A DNA stretch of 64,000 nucleotides from Woeseiaceae bacterium (lineage in GTDB: Bacteria > Pseudomonadota > Gammaproteobacteria > Steroidobacterales > Woeseiaceae): NCBI GenBank assembly GCA_021773075.1, contig JAJFKT010000002.1, positions 1 through 64,000 on the forward strand, given 5' to 3'. The notes below the pieces were generated by a model that ran no database searches, was not told the origin of the DNA, and saw only the letters and a list, made by a program, of their open reading frames with translations. Position 1 is the first letter of the stretch. Each line of letters starts with the position of its first letter. A program made the position numbers and the translations under genes. Shown in pieces: positions 8,752 through 17,470 of this stretch.

Positions 8752-9803
8752 GACGTTTCTCCTTGCAGCAGGCCTGCGACCATGTCGCCGAGCGCTACAC
8801 CATTTGAGAGCGCGTTAATCGCGGGCAAGGAAATTCGTTCTGCGATCTGTTGAATGCCGACGTCGTTGTCAGTCGCAGGACCGGTGACAAGTGCAGGTTC
8901 GATACTGAATTCATCGCGAAGAATTTTCGCACCGCCCCATGCGGAAACCGGGTCGTTAGCACACAGTACGACGGCTGTTAGCGCTTCGCGAATTTCGTCA
9001 TCAGCGAGAATTGCGGCAACGCCATAGGCGCCGAGTAGACCGTCACCCAGTTCCAGAACAATGACATCGGGTTCCAGTGAACCGAGTCCTGTAAGCAGCG
9101 AACGAGTCAGGGCGGGGCCGTTCTCGGCCGTTGTCGTAACAACGCCAAGGTCGGAGAAAATCATAGTTTCGCTTGCGCCAGCGTCCTCCATGGCCAACAC
9201 GTCACGGCGCAACGAGACGCCAGTTGCTTTGCAAGCCGCGACGTTGAAGCCGAGGTGGCGCAGCCGGCCAACAATCGCACAGGCCGCGGCCGTTTTTCCC
9301 GAATCCATACAAGTACCGGCAAGAGCGACAACCGGCACGCCGTTCATCTTCAGCGGTGCGTCTTGATCAAGCGTAGTGGAGCCGGCGCGCGCGGGAACAC
9401 CGATGCGCTCGCCGAGATACGGGAACTCGAGGACCGTGCCCAGGACTTCACATTCAAACGGCGCGCCAACGTCCGGATTTGCCGAATCGCAAATTCCGAT
9501 AACGCCGCCTATATTGAGAAGCTGAACGTGATCGCCTTTGGCGAGCTTGCTTGGCAAGTGCCCCGAGTAACCGCGCAGCGCGTTTCGGTGTCCTAATGCA
9601 CCTACAACGACGTCGCCCATGGTTACTGTCGCCATGCGGCCCGATGTGAGTTCGAGTTGGTTGTAGCGCGACTTATTATTCAGCACGCGAACGGCGATCA
9701 GCACTCCCTCTTCGCAGGGAATGTCCGGCGACAGCCGTAATTCTGATGTCAGATCATTGTGTTGTGCAACGGACGCGACTTTGTCGACGACGATGTTTTT
9801 CAT
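8748..9803 (-). CDS. P-loop NTPase of DUF1611/BioD-like type inside the arginine operon, function unknown
   Basis: A 351-residue protein of unknown role. Residues about 1-165 form a beta-rich N-terminal part with no motif I recognise. From about 168 a P-loop domain begins: Walker A GTCMDSGKT, a following KATGVSLRRDVLAMEDAG segment, and a Walker B-like VIVLELGDGLLG. The layout resembles DUF1611 proteins and the dethiobiotin-synthetase/CobQ fold. The ATG at 9803 lies one base after the argG stop, and its own stop overlaps argC, so it is embedded in the operon and very likely belongs to the pathway. The cluster has no argA or argE/argJ. One DUF1611 protein, DgcN, has been described as an N-acetyltransferase of D-glutamate; a role here in making or removing the acyl group is speculation. 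Confidence 0.7.
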   Translation of the reverse strand: MKNIVVDKVASVAQHNDLTSELRLSPDIPCEEGVLIAVRVLNNKSRYNQLELTSGRMATVTMGDVVVGALGHRNALRGYSGHLPSKLAKGDHVQLLNIGGVIGICDSANPDVGAPFECEVLGTVLEFPYLGERIGVPARAGSTTLDQDAPLKMNGVPVVALAGTCMDSGKTAAACAIVGRLRHLGFNVAACKATGVSLRRDVLAMEDAGASETMIFSDLGVVTTTAENGPALTRSLLTGLGSLEPDVIVLELGDGLLGAYGVAAILADDEIREALTAVVLCANDPVSAWGGAKILRDEFSIEPALVTGPATDNDVGIQQIAERISLPAINALSNGVALGDMVAGLLQGETS

Positions 9804-9804
9804 G

Positions 9805-11013
9805 TTAGTTTCCCGCCGCTCGCGTCTGTAGCGATCCCGGCAATGACAGAATGCGCGCGTACCCCAGCGCATCGTTGGCCGTCCACTCACCAGCAGACTC
9901 GCCGTAGACGCCTTTGGTGGCTGCCAGTAAGGAATGCGGTGATGTCACGCCTTCTATAAATACCTGACCAGGACGTAGAATGAACTTGACCACACCAGTT
10001 ACGCGTTTTTGTGAAGAGGTGAGCAGCGATTCGATATCGTCGCAGGCGAGATCAAGTTGTTTGCCTTCATGAACGAGGTCACCATAGACCGCTGATACGC
10101 TATCTTTGATTCGCAGTTGTTGTCCGCTGAGAACCAGTTTTTCCAAATCCCGGTGAGCAGTGATTAATGTAATCGCGGCCGGCGCCTCAAAGGCGACACG
10201 TCCTTTCGTGCCCAGCACCGTATCGCCAAGGTGTATGCCGCGTCCGATACCGTAACTGCCAGCCAGAGATTCGAGTTTTTCGATCAGCTCGACCGGGGAA
10301 AGTGATTGGCCATCCAACGCGACCGGCACTCCGGCATCGAATTCCAGAGTATGGCTGGTCGGCTCCAGCGGCGCCGAAAATGCATTCTCAGATAACACCC
10401 AGGCCGATTCAGGAATAGATTCTTCGGACGTGAGGGTTTCCTTGCCACCAATTGTTATTCCCCAAAGACCGCGATTGATTGAATAGGCTGATCCTTGCGC
10501 GGGCAGGGGAAGGCCGTGCTTCTTGAGGTAGGCGAGTTGTTCGTCGCGAACCCAGTTGTTGTCACGTACCGGAGCAAGAACCTCCAGTCCGGGACTGAGT
10601 GTGCGCAACGCAACTTCAAAGCGAACCTGATCATTGCCGGCTGCGGTGCAACCGTGTGCCACCGTCGTTGCGCCGCGCTCGTTCGCGATTTGTGCGAGTC
10701 GCTCAGCTTGCAGGCCACGTTCAGCACCGACACATAAAGGATAAGCGTGGCCGCGGAGTACATTGCCCGCGATCAGATGCTTGATGACGTCGGCGAAAAA
10801 GTCCTGTTTTGCGTCGATCAGTACATGTTCAATTGCGCCTAAGGCCATGGCGCGTTCTTCCAGCGCCTGTGCGGCCTGCGCATCGATACCGCCTGTATCC
10901 ACACAAGCGGTAACGACATCGCGACCGTAGTGCTCCTTCAGCCACGGCACACAGAACGACGTATCCAGACCGCCTGAAAACGCCAAAATAATAGGTGATG
11001 TGTCCGTGCTCAA
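9805..11013 (-). CDS. argG: Argininosuccinate synthase
   Basis: Joins citrulline and aspartate with ATP to give argininosuccinate. The 402-residue chain has the PP-loop AFSGGLDTS at the N-terminus, VAHGCTAAGNDQVRFE near 118, and a later SEESIPESAWVLSENAF segment. The usual HGCTGKGNDQ has AA in place of GK, as in some short Xanthomonas-type enzymes. The start is TTG at 11013, with a GGAG about 10 bases upstream. It is the first structural gene of the arginine cluster and lies 21 bases after argR. Confidence 0.94.
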   Translation of the reverse strand: MSTDTSPIILAFSGGLDTSFCVPWLKEHYGRDVVTACVDTGGIDAQAAQALEERAMALGAIEHVLIDAKQDFFADVIKHLIAGNVLRGHAYPLCVGAERGLQAERLAQIANERGATTVAHGCTAAGNDQVRFEVALRTLSPGLEVLAPVRDNNWVRDEQLAYLKKHGLPLPAQGSAYSINRGLWGITIGGKETLTSEESIPESAWVLSENAFSAPLEPTSHTLEFDAGVPVALDGQSLSPVELIEKLESLAGSYGIGRGIHLGDTVLGTKGRVAFEAPAAITLITAHRDLEKLVLSGQQLRIKDSVSAVYGDLVHEGKQLDLACDDIESLLTSSQKRVTGVVKFILRPGQVFIEGVTSPHSLLAATKGVYGESAGEWTANDALGYARILSLPGSLQTRAAGN

Positions 11014-11034
11014 AAGAGGTCTCCGAAAAAAGTT

Positions 11035-11481
11035 CTAGGAACGAGCTGAGTGCTCGATCCGTGTAATGAGGTTTTTCTGTGCTGCGCCGGATTCGGTCGC
11101 AACAAAAACAGTGTCATCGCCGCCAATGTTGCCAATGACTTCGGGCCAGTTGCAGCGATCAAATGCGAGCGCAACGCGCTGTGCCGCACCGATTGCTGTC
11201 TTAACAACCAACATATTGGGCCCCGCAGGCTGAATCGTACGCAGCAACTCAGCGACCGCGGCAAGTTGATTGTCGTCGTCCTTGCTGCCACTCGGTAATT
11301 CATAGCCTTCGGTGGTCTTGATGGCGCCCAACTCGCGAAGGTCGCGGCTGACGCTCGATTGTGTCGCATCAAATCCCTCAGCAGACAGCGCATCCACCAA
11401 CGTGCCCTGGGTTTCCGCTGGTCCGCTGAGTAGCAGTTGTCGTATCGCTTCGCGACGCTGTTCGTGGTTGCCGACTGGCAT
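11035..11481 (-). CDS. argR: Arginine repressor ArgR
   Basis: Arginine-dependent repressor of 148 residues. The N-terminal winged helix contains TQSSVSRDLRELGAIKT (about 38-54), typical of ArgR DNA-binding domains. The C-terminal arginine-binding/hexamer domain ends with IGGDDTVFVATE. It lies 21 bases upstream of argG on the same strand, so it is probably the promoter-proximal gene of the operon and may regulate its own transcription. I found no confident 18-bp ARG box in the 126-bp gap upstream. Confidence 0.93.
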   Translation of the reverse strand: MPVGNHEQRREAIRQLLLSGPAETQGTLVDALSAEGFDATQSSVSRDLRELGAIKTTEGYELPSGSKDDDNQLAAVAELLRTIQPAGPNMLVVKTAIGAAQRVALAFDRCNWPEVIGNIGGDDTVFVATESGAAQKNLITRIEHSARS

Positions 11482-11607
11482 GTCTATTCCCGCATAAAGA
11501 TGCGCATAAGTTGAACATCATGTGCATATATAGTCAAGTCCGGATTTCACGTATTTGCTCATTTTCTACGCTACACTGCGCCGATTCACTGAAGGCGAGG
11601 CAGTTTG

Positions 11608-12276
11608 ATGCAGACAACGGAGACCGTTGAGGTCGTTACTGGCGAGAATCCTGTTGGTAGCGTTATTTGGCTGCATGGCCTGGGTGCTGACGGGCATGAT
11701 TTTGAACCCGTCGTCCCCGAGCTTCGTTTACCGGCGGACCTGTCGCTGCGCTTCGTCTTTCCGCATGCACCGGTGCAGCCTGTGACCGTCAACGGTGGTA
11801 TGGCGATGCGCTCCTGGTACGACATACTCAGTTTCGATGCTGAGGGGCGCGCTGACCGCACTGGCGTATTGAAAAGCAGTGCTGTGCTTGAAGAACTGAT
11901 TGCCTTGGAGATCGAGCGTGGAATTCCGGCGAACAAAATCGTGATTGCGGGATTTTCGCAGGGTGGCGCGGTCGCGGTTCACACGGCATTGCAGACGCAG
12001 CAGAAACTTGCCGGCCTCATGGCCTTGTCTACTTACATGCCTTTGCCGGATGATGCAGAGTCCGCGCTGGGGCGAAACGACCTGCCAATCTTCATGGCGC
12101 ATGGCAGCTTTGACCCTGTGCTGCGCATGGATTGGGGGCGAGCATCGGCAGACAGGCTCATAGAGCTGGGCTATACCGTTGACTGGCACGAATACCCGAT
12201 GGCGCATGCTGTTTGCCCACAGGAAATTGCCGACATCAGTCGTTGGCTGTCTGAGATTTATGCGCCGGAATTGTGA
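11608..12276 (+). CDS. Carboxylesterase / phospholipase-type alpha/beta hydrolase
   Basis: Cytosolic serine hydrolase of 222 residues in the carboxylesterase/phospholipase (acyl-protein thioesterase-like) family. It opens with the oxyanion segment IWLHGLGADGHDF (about 19-31). The nucleophile serine is in GFSQGGAVA (about 113), with a likely acid in HGSFDPV and the histidine in YPMAHAVCP near the C-terminus. The ATG at 11608 is chosen over an in-frame TTG one codon upstream. The gene is divergent from argR and convergent with the NRDE gene, so it stands alone. The natural substrate cannot be read from sequence. Confidence 0.88.
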   Translation: MQTTETVEVVTGENPVGSVIWLHGLGADGHDFEPVVPELRLPADLSLRFVFPHAPVQPVTVNGGMAMRSWYDILSFDAEGRADRTGVLKSSAVLEELIALEIERGIPANKIVIAGFSQGGAVAVHTALQTQQKLAGLMALSTYMPLPDDAESALGRNDLPIFMAHGSFDPVLRMDWGRASADRLIELGYTVDWHEYPMAHAVCPQEIADISRWLSEIYAPEL

Positions 12277-12281
12277 GGCGC

Positions 12282-13037
12282 TTAACTTTGGATGCGAAAA
12301 GAAGATTCGCCCAGCGTCGCACCGCTGGCGTTGAAGCGCCGCTCCTGAAAACGCCATTCGCCCTTATCGTCTCGAAGCACAATACTTGAGCTGCGCGTAC
12401 CGTAGTCCGGCAGAATGATAAATGGCGCGCTGATAGCGTGTGCGGTTTCGAAAGGCAGGCGCTCGCTGTCTATCTGACTGACCGGTGCTTTCTCCCTGTC
12501 CCCAAGTAAGCGGAAGAGCTCAGTTTCATTCACCCTGTTCTGATCGATCAGCTCTCGAAGAGCGCGCTTCGCGCGAACGACCTTGTGCCACGGAGAATCC
12601 AAAAGCGCATTACTAAGGCCATAAATTCCTGGTTCGAGGAGGCGTGGGCCGGCAGCGCGATTCGATAGCCAACCCAGTGTTTTGCCATCGCTGACAAGAA
12701 TATTGAAGCCGGCGTAATCTGAGCCCTTGATCTCCGCGAGGTAGTCCTGCGGCGTGCTCGTTCCGTTCAGAAACTCGGTTACCAGATGACCACGGGAGCG
12801 AAATTTCGGCGATGGAGTATCTGCGTCCCGAAAATTCGTAACCGTCGCAAAGCGCCCGCTACGGTGTAATGCCAGCCAGGTGCCTCCCGCCTGTAGGTCA
12901 CGACCGCCAAGGATGTTCGTGTGATCAGGCCACCAGTGAGCATCTTCGGTAGGGCGGGCACGAAATTCATCGCGGTTTCCAGCGATGATCAACGGCAAAT
13001 CAGGTTGCTGCTTCCAGCCAATAACGACAAGGCACAC
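12282..13037 (-). CDS. NRDE (TANGO2-like) family protein
   Basis: A 251-residue protein beginning with Cys after the initiator and carrying the NRDE motif (IIAGNRDEF) that names the family, then GGRDLQAGGTWLA and TNFRD. This family belongs to the Ntn-hydrolase-like group; eukaryotic TANGO2 is linked to lipid or haem handling, but no enzymatic activity is firmly assigned. The GTG start at 13037 puts cysteine at position 2 and lies one base after the nudC stop, so the genes are coupled. Longer upstream readings run through nudC and are rejected. Confidence 0.85.
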   Translation of the reverse strand: MCLVVIGWKQQPDLPLIIAGNRDEFRARPTEDAHWWPDHTNILGGRDLQAGGTWLALHRSGRFATVTNFRDADTPSPKFRSRGHLVTEFLNGTSTPQDYLAEIKGSDYAGFNILVSDGKTLGWLSNRAAGPRLLEPGIYGLSNALLDSPWHKVVRAKRALRELIDQNRVNETELFRLLGDREKAPVSQIDSERLPFETAHAISAPFIILPDYGTRSSSIVLRDDKGEWRFQERRFNASGATLGESSFRIQS

Positions 13038-13038
13038 G

Positions 13039-13953
13039 TCAGTCAGTCGAGTCCGCGTTGAGCCAGTCGTCGACGAGGCGACGTGCGATAGAGATTCTGA
13101 ACGGTAGCTTCGGGAATCCCGAGCGGAGTTCCTTTCGGGTAAACCACCCCGCGTCCTCGAGTTCACGATCATTGAGGCGGATCTCTTGTTCAACACCCGA
13201 CTCCGCCTTGGCGACGAAGCCAAGCATCAGCGATGACGGAAACGGCCAGGGTTGTGAACTGTGGTATTGAACGGCCCCAACGCGAATGTTCGTCTCTTCG
13301 TAGACTTCCCGACGTACAGCATCCTCCAGACTTTCGCCTGCCTCAACGAAACCCGCAATCGTTGAGTAACGACCCTCAGGCCAACCTGTTTGTCGCCCCA
13401 GCAAACATCTGTCGCCGTCCGTCACCAATACGATGATTGCCGGGTCTACTCGCGGAAATAGCTCGCGGTTGCAATCTAAATTCGCACAGCGACGCGAATT
13501 GCCGCCGGAATCCGGTCGTGCTGAAGAGCCACAATGTCCACAGAACTGTTGTGATCCGTGCCAGAGGACCAGACCGCGTGCGTGCGCCGCAAGATTTGCT
13601 TCGTCCGCGGGTAGCACCGAGCCCAGATATCTCAGATCCTGAAATTCGCCCAGTTCGGCATAGGGTGGCGTTCCCTCAGCCGGAATGGCGACCGCAAAGG
13701 CCGGTTTACCGCGGAATAAGCCAAGAAATGTCTGATTGTTGCGGTCGTGATGCTCATCGAGATAACTCTCGATTTGCCGCCGCTTCAGCAAAACCAATTC
13801 CAGCGGGTCGCCACCGACCAGACAGTGGTCACCCCACACTGGAACGAAGCGCGACTCGGTATTCGTTAGCGCCTCTTCCAGCCAGTCTGCGTCTTTGCGC
13901 ATTTCGCCGCTGCGATCGACGAACGCACCCGCAAACACATTGTGGTTTTCCAT
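13039..13953 (-). CDS. nudC: NADH pyrophosphatase / NAD-cap hydrolase
   Basis: Nudix hydrolase of 304 residues that splits NADH to NMNH and AMP and, in E. coli, removes NAD caps from RNA. A zinc-ribbon with paired cysteines (CGHCG...CANLDC) sits near 138-160. The Nudix box GFVEAGESLEDAVRREVYEE follows near 202-222, and the NudC-specific SQPWPFPSSLMLGF comes right after. The unusually long N-terminal part is typical of the NudC subfamily. It is followed directly by the NRDE gene. Confidence 0.95.
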   Translation of the reverse strand: MENHNVFAGAFVDRSGEMRKDADWLEEALTNTESRFVPVWGDHCLVGGDPLELVLLKRRQIESYLDEHHDRNNQTFLGLFRGKPAFAVAIPAEGTPPYAELGEFQDLRYLGSVLPADEANLAAHARGLVLWHGSQQFCGHCGSSARPDSGGNSRRCANLDCNRELFPRVDPAIIVLVTDGDRCLLGRQTGWPEGRYSTIAGFVEAGESLEDAVRREVYEETNIRVGAVQYHSSQPWPFPSSLMLGFVAKAESGVEQEIRLNDRELEDAGWFTRKELRSGFPKLPFRISIARRLVDDWLNADSTD

Positions 13954-13969
13954 GTCCGGTTACTGTTAC

Positions 13970-14356
13970 CTAGCTTTTCGCAAGCAGGTCGCGAATCTCC
14001 GTCAACAATGCCTCTTCAGCGGACGGCTTAGCGGGCTCCGCGGGCTTTGCCTCTTCCTTCTTCTTCATCGAGTTGATGCCCTTTATCAACAGGAAAATGG
14101 CAAATGCAACAATCAGGAAATTAATTACAGTGTTGATAAACAATCCGTAATTGAGTGTTGCAGCACTTTCACCTTCACCAAGCGCGAAGGCCAGATCGCT
14201 GAAATCAACGCTGCCCATTATCATGCCGATCGGTGGCATGATCACATCTGCGACCAATGATGAAACGATCTTGCCAAAAGCAGCGCCGATGATGATACCG
14301 ACGGCCATATCGACAACATTGCCACGCATTGCGAAGTCTTTGAATTCTTTAAGCAT
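13970..14356 (-). CDS. mscL: Large-conductance mechanosensitive channel
   Basis: Inner-membrane channel of 128 residues that opens under membrane tension to release osmolytes during osmotic down-shock. The N-terminus [20 protein letters not shown] and the first membrane helix ([25 protein letters not shown]) are canonical. A second helix follows around 75-97 ([20 protein letters not shown]), and the tail is charged and cytoplasmic. The ATG at 14356 matches the family start. Its leader contains a 7-bp inverted repeat that brackets the ribosome-binding site. Confidence 0.97.
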   Translation of the reverse strand: MLKEFKDFAMRGNVVDMAVGIIIGAAFGKIVSSLVADVIMPPIGMIMGSVDFSDLAFALGEGESAATLNYGLFINTVINFLIVAFAIFLLIKGINSMKKKEEAKPAEPAKPSAEEALLTEIRDLLAKS

Positions 14357-14401
14357 TTGGTCTGTCTCCCTAGAAAAATTTTGTTGTTTTACTGAGACCA
14401 A
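14357..14401 (-). repeat. Inverted repeat around the mscL ribosome-binding site
   Basis: Perfect 7-bp arms (TTGGTCT at 14357-14363 and AGACCAA at 14395-14401 on the plus strand) enclose a 31-base loop. On the mscL strand the loop holds the AGGGAG Shine-Dalgarno and the second arm abuts the ATG. It could modulate mscL translation or be chance; no terminator-like T-run is attached. Confidence 0.4.
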
Positions 14402-14408
14402 TTGTACC

Positions 14409-14972
14409 TTAATGGCGTAGCTGTTGGGCAATATCACAAGCCGGACAGGTGCGGTTGTCGAGCGCATAGGCGTCCTGTACGTAGAGCGCACTGCAACGAT
14501 CACAGGAGGCTAAGTAGAGCTCGTCATTATAAGAAATGCATTGCAGCAAATTCCACGCCCATTCAAAACTTAGCTGTGGATTTTCATGCAGCATTAAGTA
14601 GGTCTCAAAGGCGCGGCAAAGCCGATGGCCAAATTCAACGTCGGGACGTGGCCAACATGGGTGTACGTGATCTTCCTGATCGATTCGGACCAAAAGACCG
14701 GCACAAAACAACGCGACCAGGGTCGTTGCCTGCATCTGGTTCTGTGAGTTCTTTACGAAGCGATTTATTTGCCTGGGCGACTTACCACGCCGCCGCTTTA
14801 CACCGGATGCATTACCGCTGCGAAAATAGGTCGAGTAGAGCTTACGTATCCGGTCATCGGATAAGCCTGTGCACTCACGAATAGTCCGAGTACGCGCTTC
14901 GTGTCGAATCATTCTTAGCGCGAGCTCGAACTGGCTGCGCTCCCCCGAATACCGATCGTCTGTCAATCTCAC
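14409..14972 (-). CDS. FlhC-like transcriptional regulator, orphan
   Basis: A 187-residue protein resembling FlhC, the DNA-binding half of the flagellar master regulator FlhD4C2. The HTH-like part reads [21 protein letters not shown] (about 26-46). The C-terminus carries two Cys pairs ([15 protein letters not shown]...CPAC, about 157-180) like the FlhC zinc site. No flhD and no flagellar genes are nearby, so the target is unknown. The start is taken as GTG at 14972; an internal Met about 20 codons in is the alternative but would trim the N-terminal helix. The gene is divergent from an unknown gene across a 146-bp AT-rich gap, the usual place for shared control. Confidence 0.65.
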   Translation of the reverse strand: MRLTDDRYSGERSQFELALRMIRHEARTRTIRECTGLSDDRIRKLYSTYFRSGNASGVKRRRGKSPRQINRFVKNSQNQMQATTLVALFCAGLLVRIDQEDHVHPCWPRPDVEFGHRLCRAFETYLMLHENPQLSFEWAWNLLQCISYNDELYLASCDRCSALYVQDAYALDNRTCPACDIAQQLRH

Positions 14973-15118
14973 TGGCCTTGCCCCTTGTTTCTTACTGTTT
15001 ATGCTAGAAAATGACCATATACAGTATGGTTATAGCGTATATTATCCACAAATGAGTCAGCAAGACCAAATATAGTAATTCAAAGAACAAACTAGAAAGA
15101 CCTTGGGAGGGCAGGGAT

Positions 15119-15730
15119 ATGCAGCAAATTAACGACTATTCGGGACCTGACGCGGACGACTACGCGAACGTACATGCGTTGAACAGAGCCTATGTCAAAG
15201 CGACATCCGATCTAAAAGGACCACAGCAGGGCCGTCTTGCGAACGCCCCGTTTCTCCTTTTTTCACTACGCGAGACTGATCTGGAATGGTGGGCCGATGC
15301 GTTGATCGAGCGCCGTCAGACCGACTTGATAGCGGCCTCGGAAATCTCCGATCCAGAGCTCCGCCGGATCCAAACGGCGGCTTTGAGTTTTCTGTGGCAA
15401 ATTTGCCAACGCAATCCCTATGCTGCACGTGTACTGACAGGAGCGACAATCGCCTGGTGTGAAAAAATCATCGAACTACCCTTGTTGACCTTGTTGAATA
15501 GAATCGCGGCACGCGATGATTTAATGGTGTCGCGACTGGAGCCGCGGCACGAGAGCGCTGCGTGTTTGCTCGCCGGCGGAATTAGTTCGAAGCCGCAGGT
15601 ACGAAGGTCGTCACAACTCAGCACTCTGCAAACGCTGCTGACGAACACAGGTCTGGATGAATATGCTCGCTTTTCGTCGGCCGCATGCAGTATGACTGCC
15701 CCGGCGCGTGTAAGAGACAAGAAGGTGTGA
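15119..15730 (+). CDS. Uncharacterised protein divergent from the FlhC-like regulator
   Basis: I do not recognise this 203-residue protein. It has no signal peptide or membrane helix. It is predicted mostly helical, with a distinctive NAPFLLFSLRETDLEWWADAL patch (about 42-62) and a hydrophobic central region (RIQTAALSFLWQICQRNPYA, about 84-103). The last 30 residues look disordered. A strong Shine-Dalgarno (GGGAGG) precedes the ATG. It faces the FlhC-like gene across a shared AT-rich control region and is followed 36 bp later by yadG, so a link to the regulator is plausible but unproven. Confidence 0.7.
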   Translation: MQQINDYSGPDADDYANVHALNRAYVKATSDLKGPQQGRLANAPFLLFSLRETDLEWWADALIERRQTDLIAASEISDPELRRIQTAALSFLWQICQRNPYAARVLTGATIAWCEKIIELPLLTLLNRIAARDDLMVSRLEPRHESAACLLAGGISSKPQVRRSSQLSTLQTLLTNTGLDEYARFSSAACSMTAPARVRDKKV

Positions 15731-15766
15731 CGATGCGGTGGGTGGCGTGGTTAAATACGCGACCTA

Positions 15767-16699
15767 ATGAATGCACTAACAATAAGAAACCTCGAAAAGA
15801 CCTACGACAACGGCAACAGGGCGCTTAAAGGAATCGATCTATCGGTGGAAGCCGGGGATTTCTACGCCCTCCTGGGGCCAAACGGAGCCGGCAAGACCAC
15901 GGCAATTGGGATTATCAGCTCCCTCGTCAATAAGAGCGCCGGCGAAGTCGAAATCTTCGGACACAACATCGACAAAGATTTCGAGGGCGCAAAAGCTTGT
16001 CTTGGCCTCGTGCCGCAGGAGGTCAATCTCAATCTATGGGATACCGTTGGCAACATTGTCACGAACCAGGCTGGCTACTACGGTATCGGCGGGAAAGTGG
16101 CGCGTGAGCGCGTCGAGAAATATCTGCGTGAGCTGCGACTTTGGGATCGACGCGATGACATAGCTCGTAGTCTGTCCGGCGGCATGAAACGTAGATTAAT
16201 GGTCGCCAGAGCGCTCGTGCACGAACCGCGTTTGCTGATTCTTGATGAACCCACTGCGGGCGTCGATATCGAAATCCGCAGATCGATGTGGGATTACCTT
16301 CAGGAAATCAACGCCGCGGGTACGACAATTATTTTGACGACACACTATCTGGAAGAGGCTGAAACGCTATGTCGCCACATCGGTATTATTGACGACGGCA
16401 GAATTATCGAAGATGCGAAAATGAGTACGGTGCTACGCAAGCTGCAGCGCGAGGTCTTGATATTGAGTTTGTCTAAAGAAATATCGACAGCGCCACAACT
16501 GGACGGTTTTAAAACGCGGCTGCGCGATGACTGTGATATTGAAGTTGAAAAGGGTCCTGAGCACGATATCAACGACCTGTTTGAACAGCTTAACAAGCGT
16601 GGCTTGCGCGTTGTGAGCATGCGCAATAAGGCGAATCGTCTGGAAGAGTTGTTCCTGCGCCTGGTCGAGAACAAGCACGCGAATGGGCACCAGACATGA
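15767..16699 (+). CDS. yadG: YadG-type ABC transporter ATP-binding protein
   Basis: Cytoplasmic ATPase of 310 residues for an ABC-2 export system. It shows Walker A GPNGAGKTT (about 36-44), the signature LSGGMKRRLMVARAL (about 136-150), Walker B LLILDEPTAGVD and a switch His in LTTHYLEEAE. Long stretches match E. coli YadG, including the tail MRNKANRLEELF. Its stop overlaps the yadH start (ATGA), so both halves are made together. The substrate of YadGH is not established. Confidence 0.92.
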   Translation: MNALTIRNLEKTYDNGNRALKGIDLSVEAGDFYALLGPNGAGKTTAIGIISSLVNKSAGEVEIFGHNIDKDFEGAKACLGLVPQEVNLNLWDTVGNIVTNQAGYYGIGGKVARERVEKYLRELRLWDRRDDIARSLSGGMKRRLMVARALVHEPRLLILDEPTAGVDIEIRRSMWDYLQEINAAGTTIILTTHYLEEAETLCRHIGIIDDGRIIEDAKMSTVLRKLQREVLILSLSKEISTAPQLDGFKTRLRDDCDIEVEKGPEHDINDLFEQLNKRGLRVVSMRNKANRLEELFLRLVENKHANGHQT

Positions 16700-17469
16700 A
16701 CCTTGCGCTGAACCTCGTCGCAGTGCGGACGATCATTCGGAAGGAGATGATTCGTGTACTCAGAATTTGGGTGCAGACGATCGTGCCCCCGGCAATTACC
16801 ATGACCTTGTACTTCATTATTTTCGGTAATTTGATCGGCCGCCGTATCGGCAGTATGGAAGGCTTCGACTATATGCAGTACATCGCGCCGGGCCTGATCA
16901 TGATGTCGGTAATTACGAATTCTTACGGCAATGTCGTGTCGTCATTTTTCGGTGCAAAATTCGGACGACACGTCGAAGAAATGCTGGTTTCGCCAATGTC
17001 GAACGCGACAATTATCATTGGTCATGTTGCCGGCGGCGTGCTGCGAGGCTTGCTTGTCGGAATGTTGGTCACCGTAGTTGCTTTGTTTTTCACGCGCCTC
17101 GAAGTCGCCCACCCGTTCATCATGATATCAGTCGTACTAATGTCTTCTATCGTTTTCTCGCTCGCCGGATTCATTAATGCGATTTTTGCCAGGAAATTCG
17201 ATGATATCTCGATTGTGCCGACCTTCGTATTGACACCGTTAACCTATCTTGGCGGTGTGTTTTATTCGATCTCAATGCTGCCTGAATTCTGGCAGACCGT
17301 ATCTAAAGCGAACCCTATTTTGTACATGGTTAATGCATTTCGCTACGGAATACTCGGCGCTTCCGATATCAGCATTGCGCATGCGTATGCAATCCTTTTC
17401 GGGTTTATCGTGCTGCTGTTTTCAGCCTGCGTACTTCTCATGAATCGAGGTGTGGGGATTCGCGAGTAG
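16696..17469 (+). CDS. yadH: YadH-type ABC-2 permease
   Basis: Inner-membrane partner of the preceding ATPase, 257 residues with about six hydrophobic segments. It carries YadH hallmarks: RIWVQTIVPPAITMTLYF near the N-terminus, FDYMQYIAPGLIMMSVITN, VSSFFGAKF, and FDDISIVPTFVLTPLTYLGGVFY near the end of the domain. It starts within the yadG stop codon and is followed 1 base later by the SRAP gene. Export direction is inferred from the ABC-2 class. Confidence 0.92.
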   Translation: MNLALNLVAVRTIIRKEMIRVLRIWVQTIVPPAITMTLYFIIFGNLIGRRIGSMEGFDYMQYIAPGLIMMSVITNSYGNVVSSFFGAKFGRHVEEMLVSPMSNATIIIGHVAGGVLRGLLVGMLVTVVALFFTRLEVAHPFIMISVVLMSSIVFSLAGFINAIFARKFDDISIVPTFVLTPLTYLGGVFYSISMLPEFWQTVSKANPILYMVNAFRYGILGASDISIAHAYAILFGFIVLLFSACVLLMNRGVGIRE

Positions 17470-17470
17470 C

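Noticed and set aside
11482..11607. ARG box or promoter upstream of argR
   Set aside because: TATGC elements repeat here and a TTGACT is present, but no 18-bp match to the ARG consensus and no -10 at proper spacing could be found.
15000..15060. LexA box between the FlhC-like gene and its neighbour
   Set aside because: ATATACAGTATGG contains only one half-site; no CTGT lies 8 bases away.
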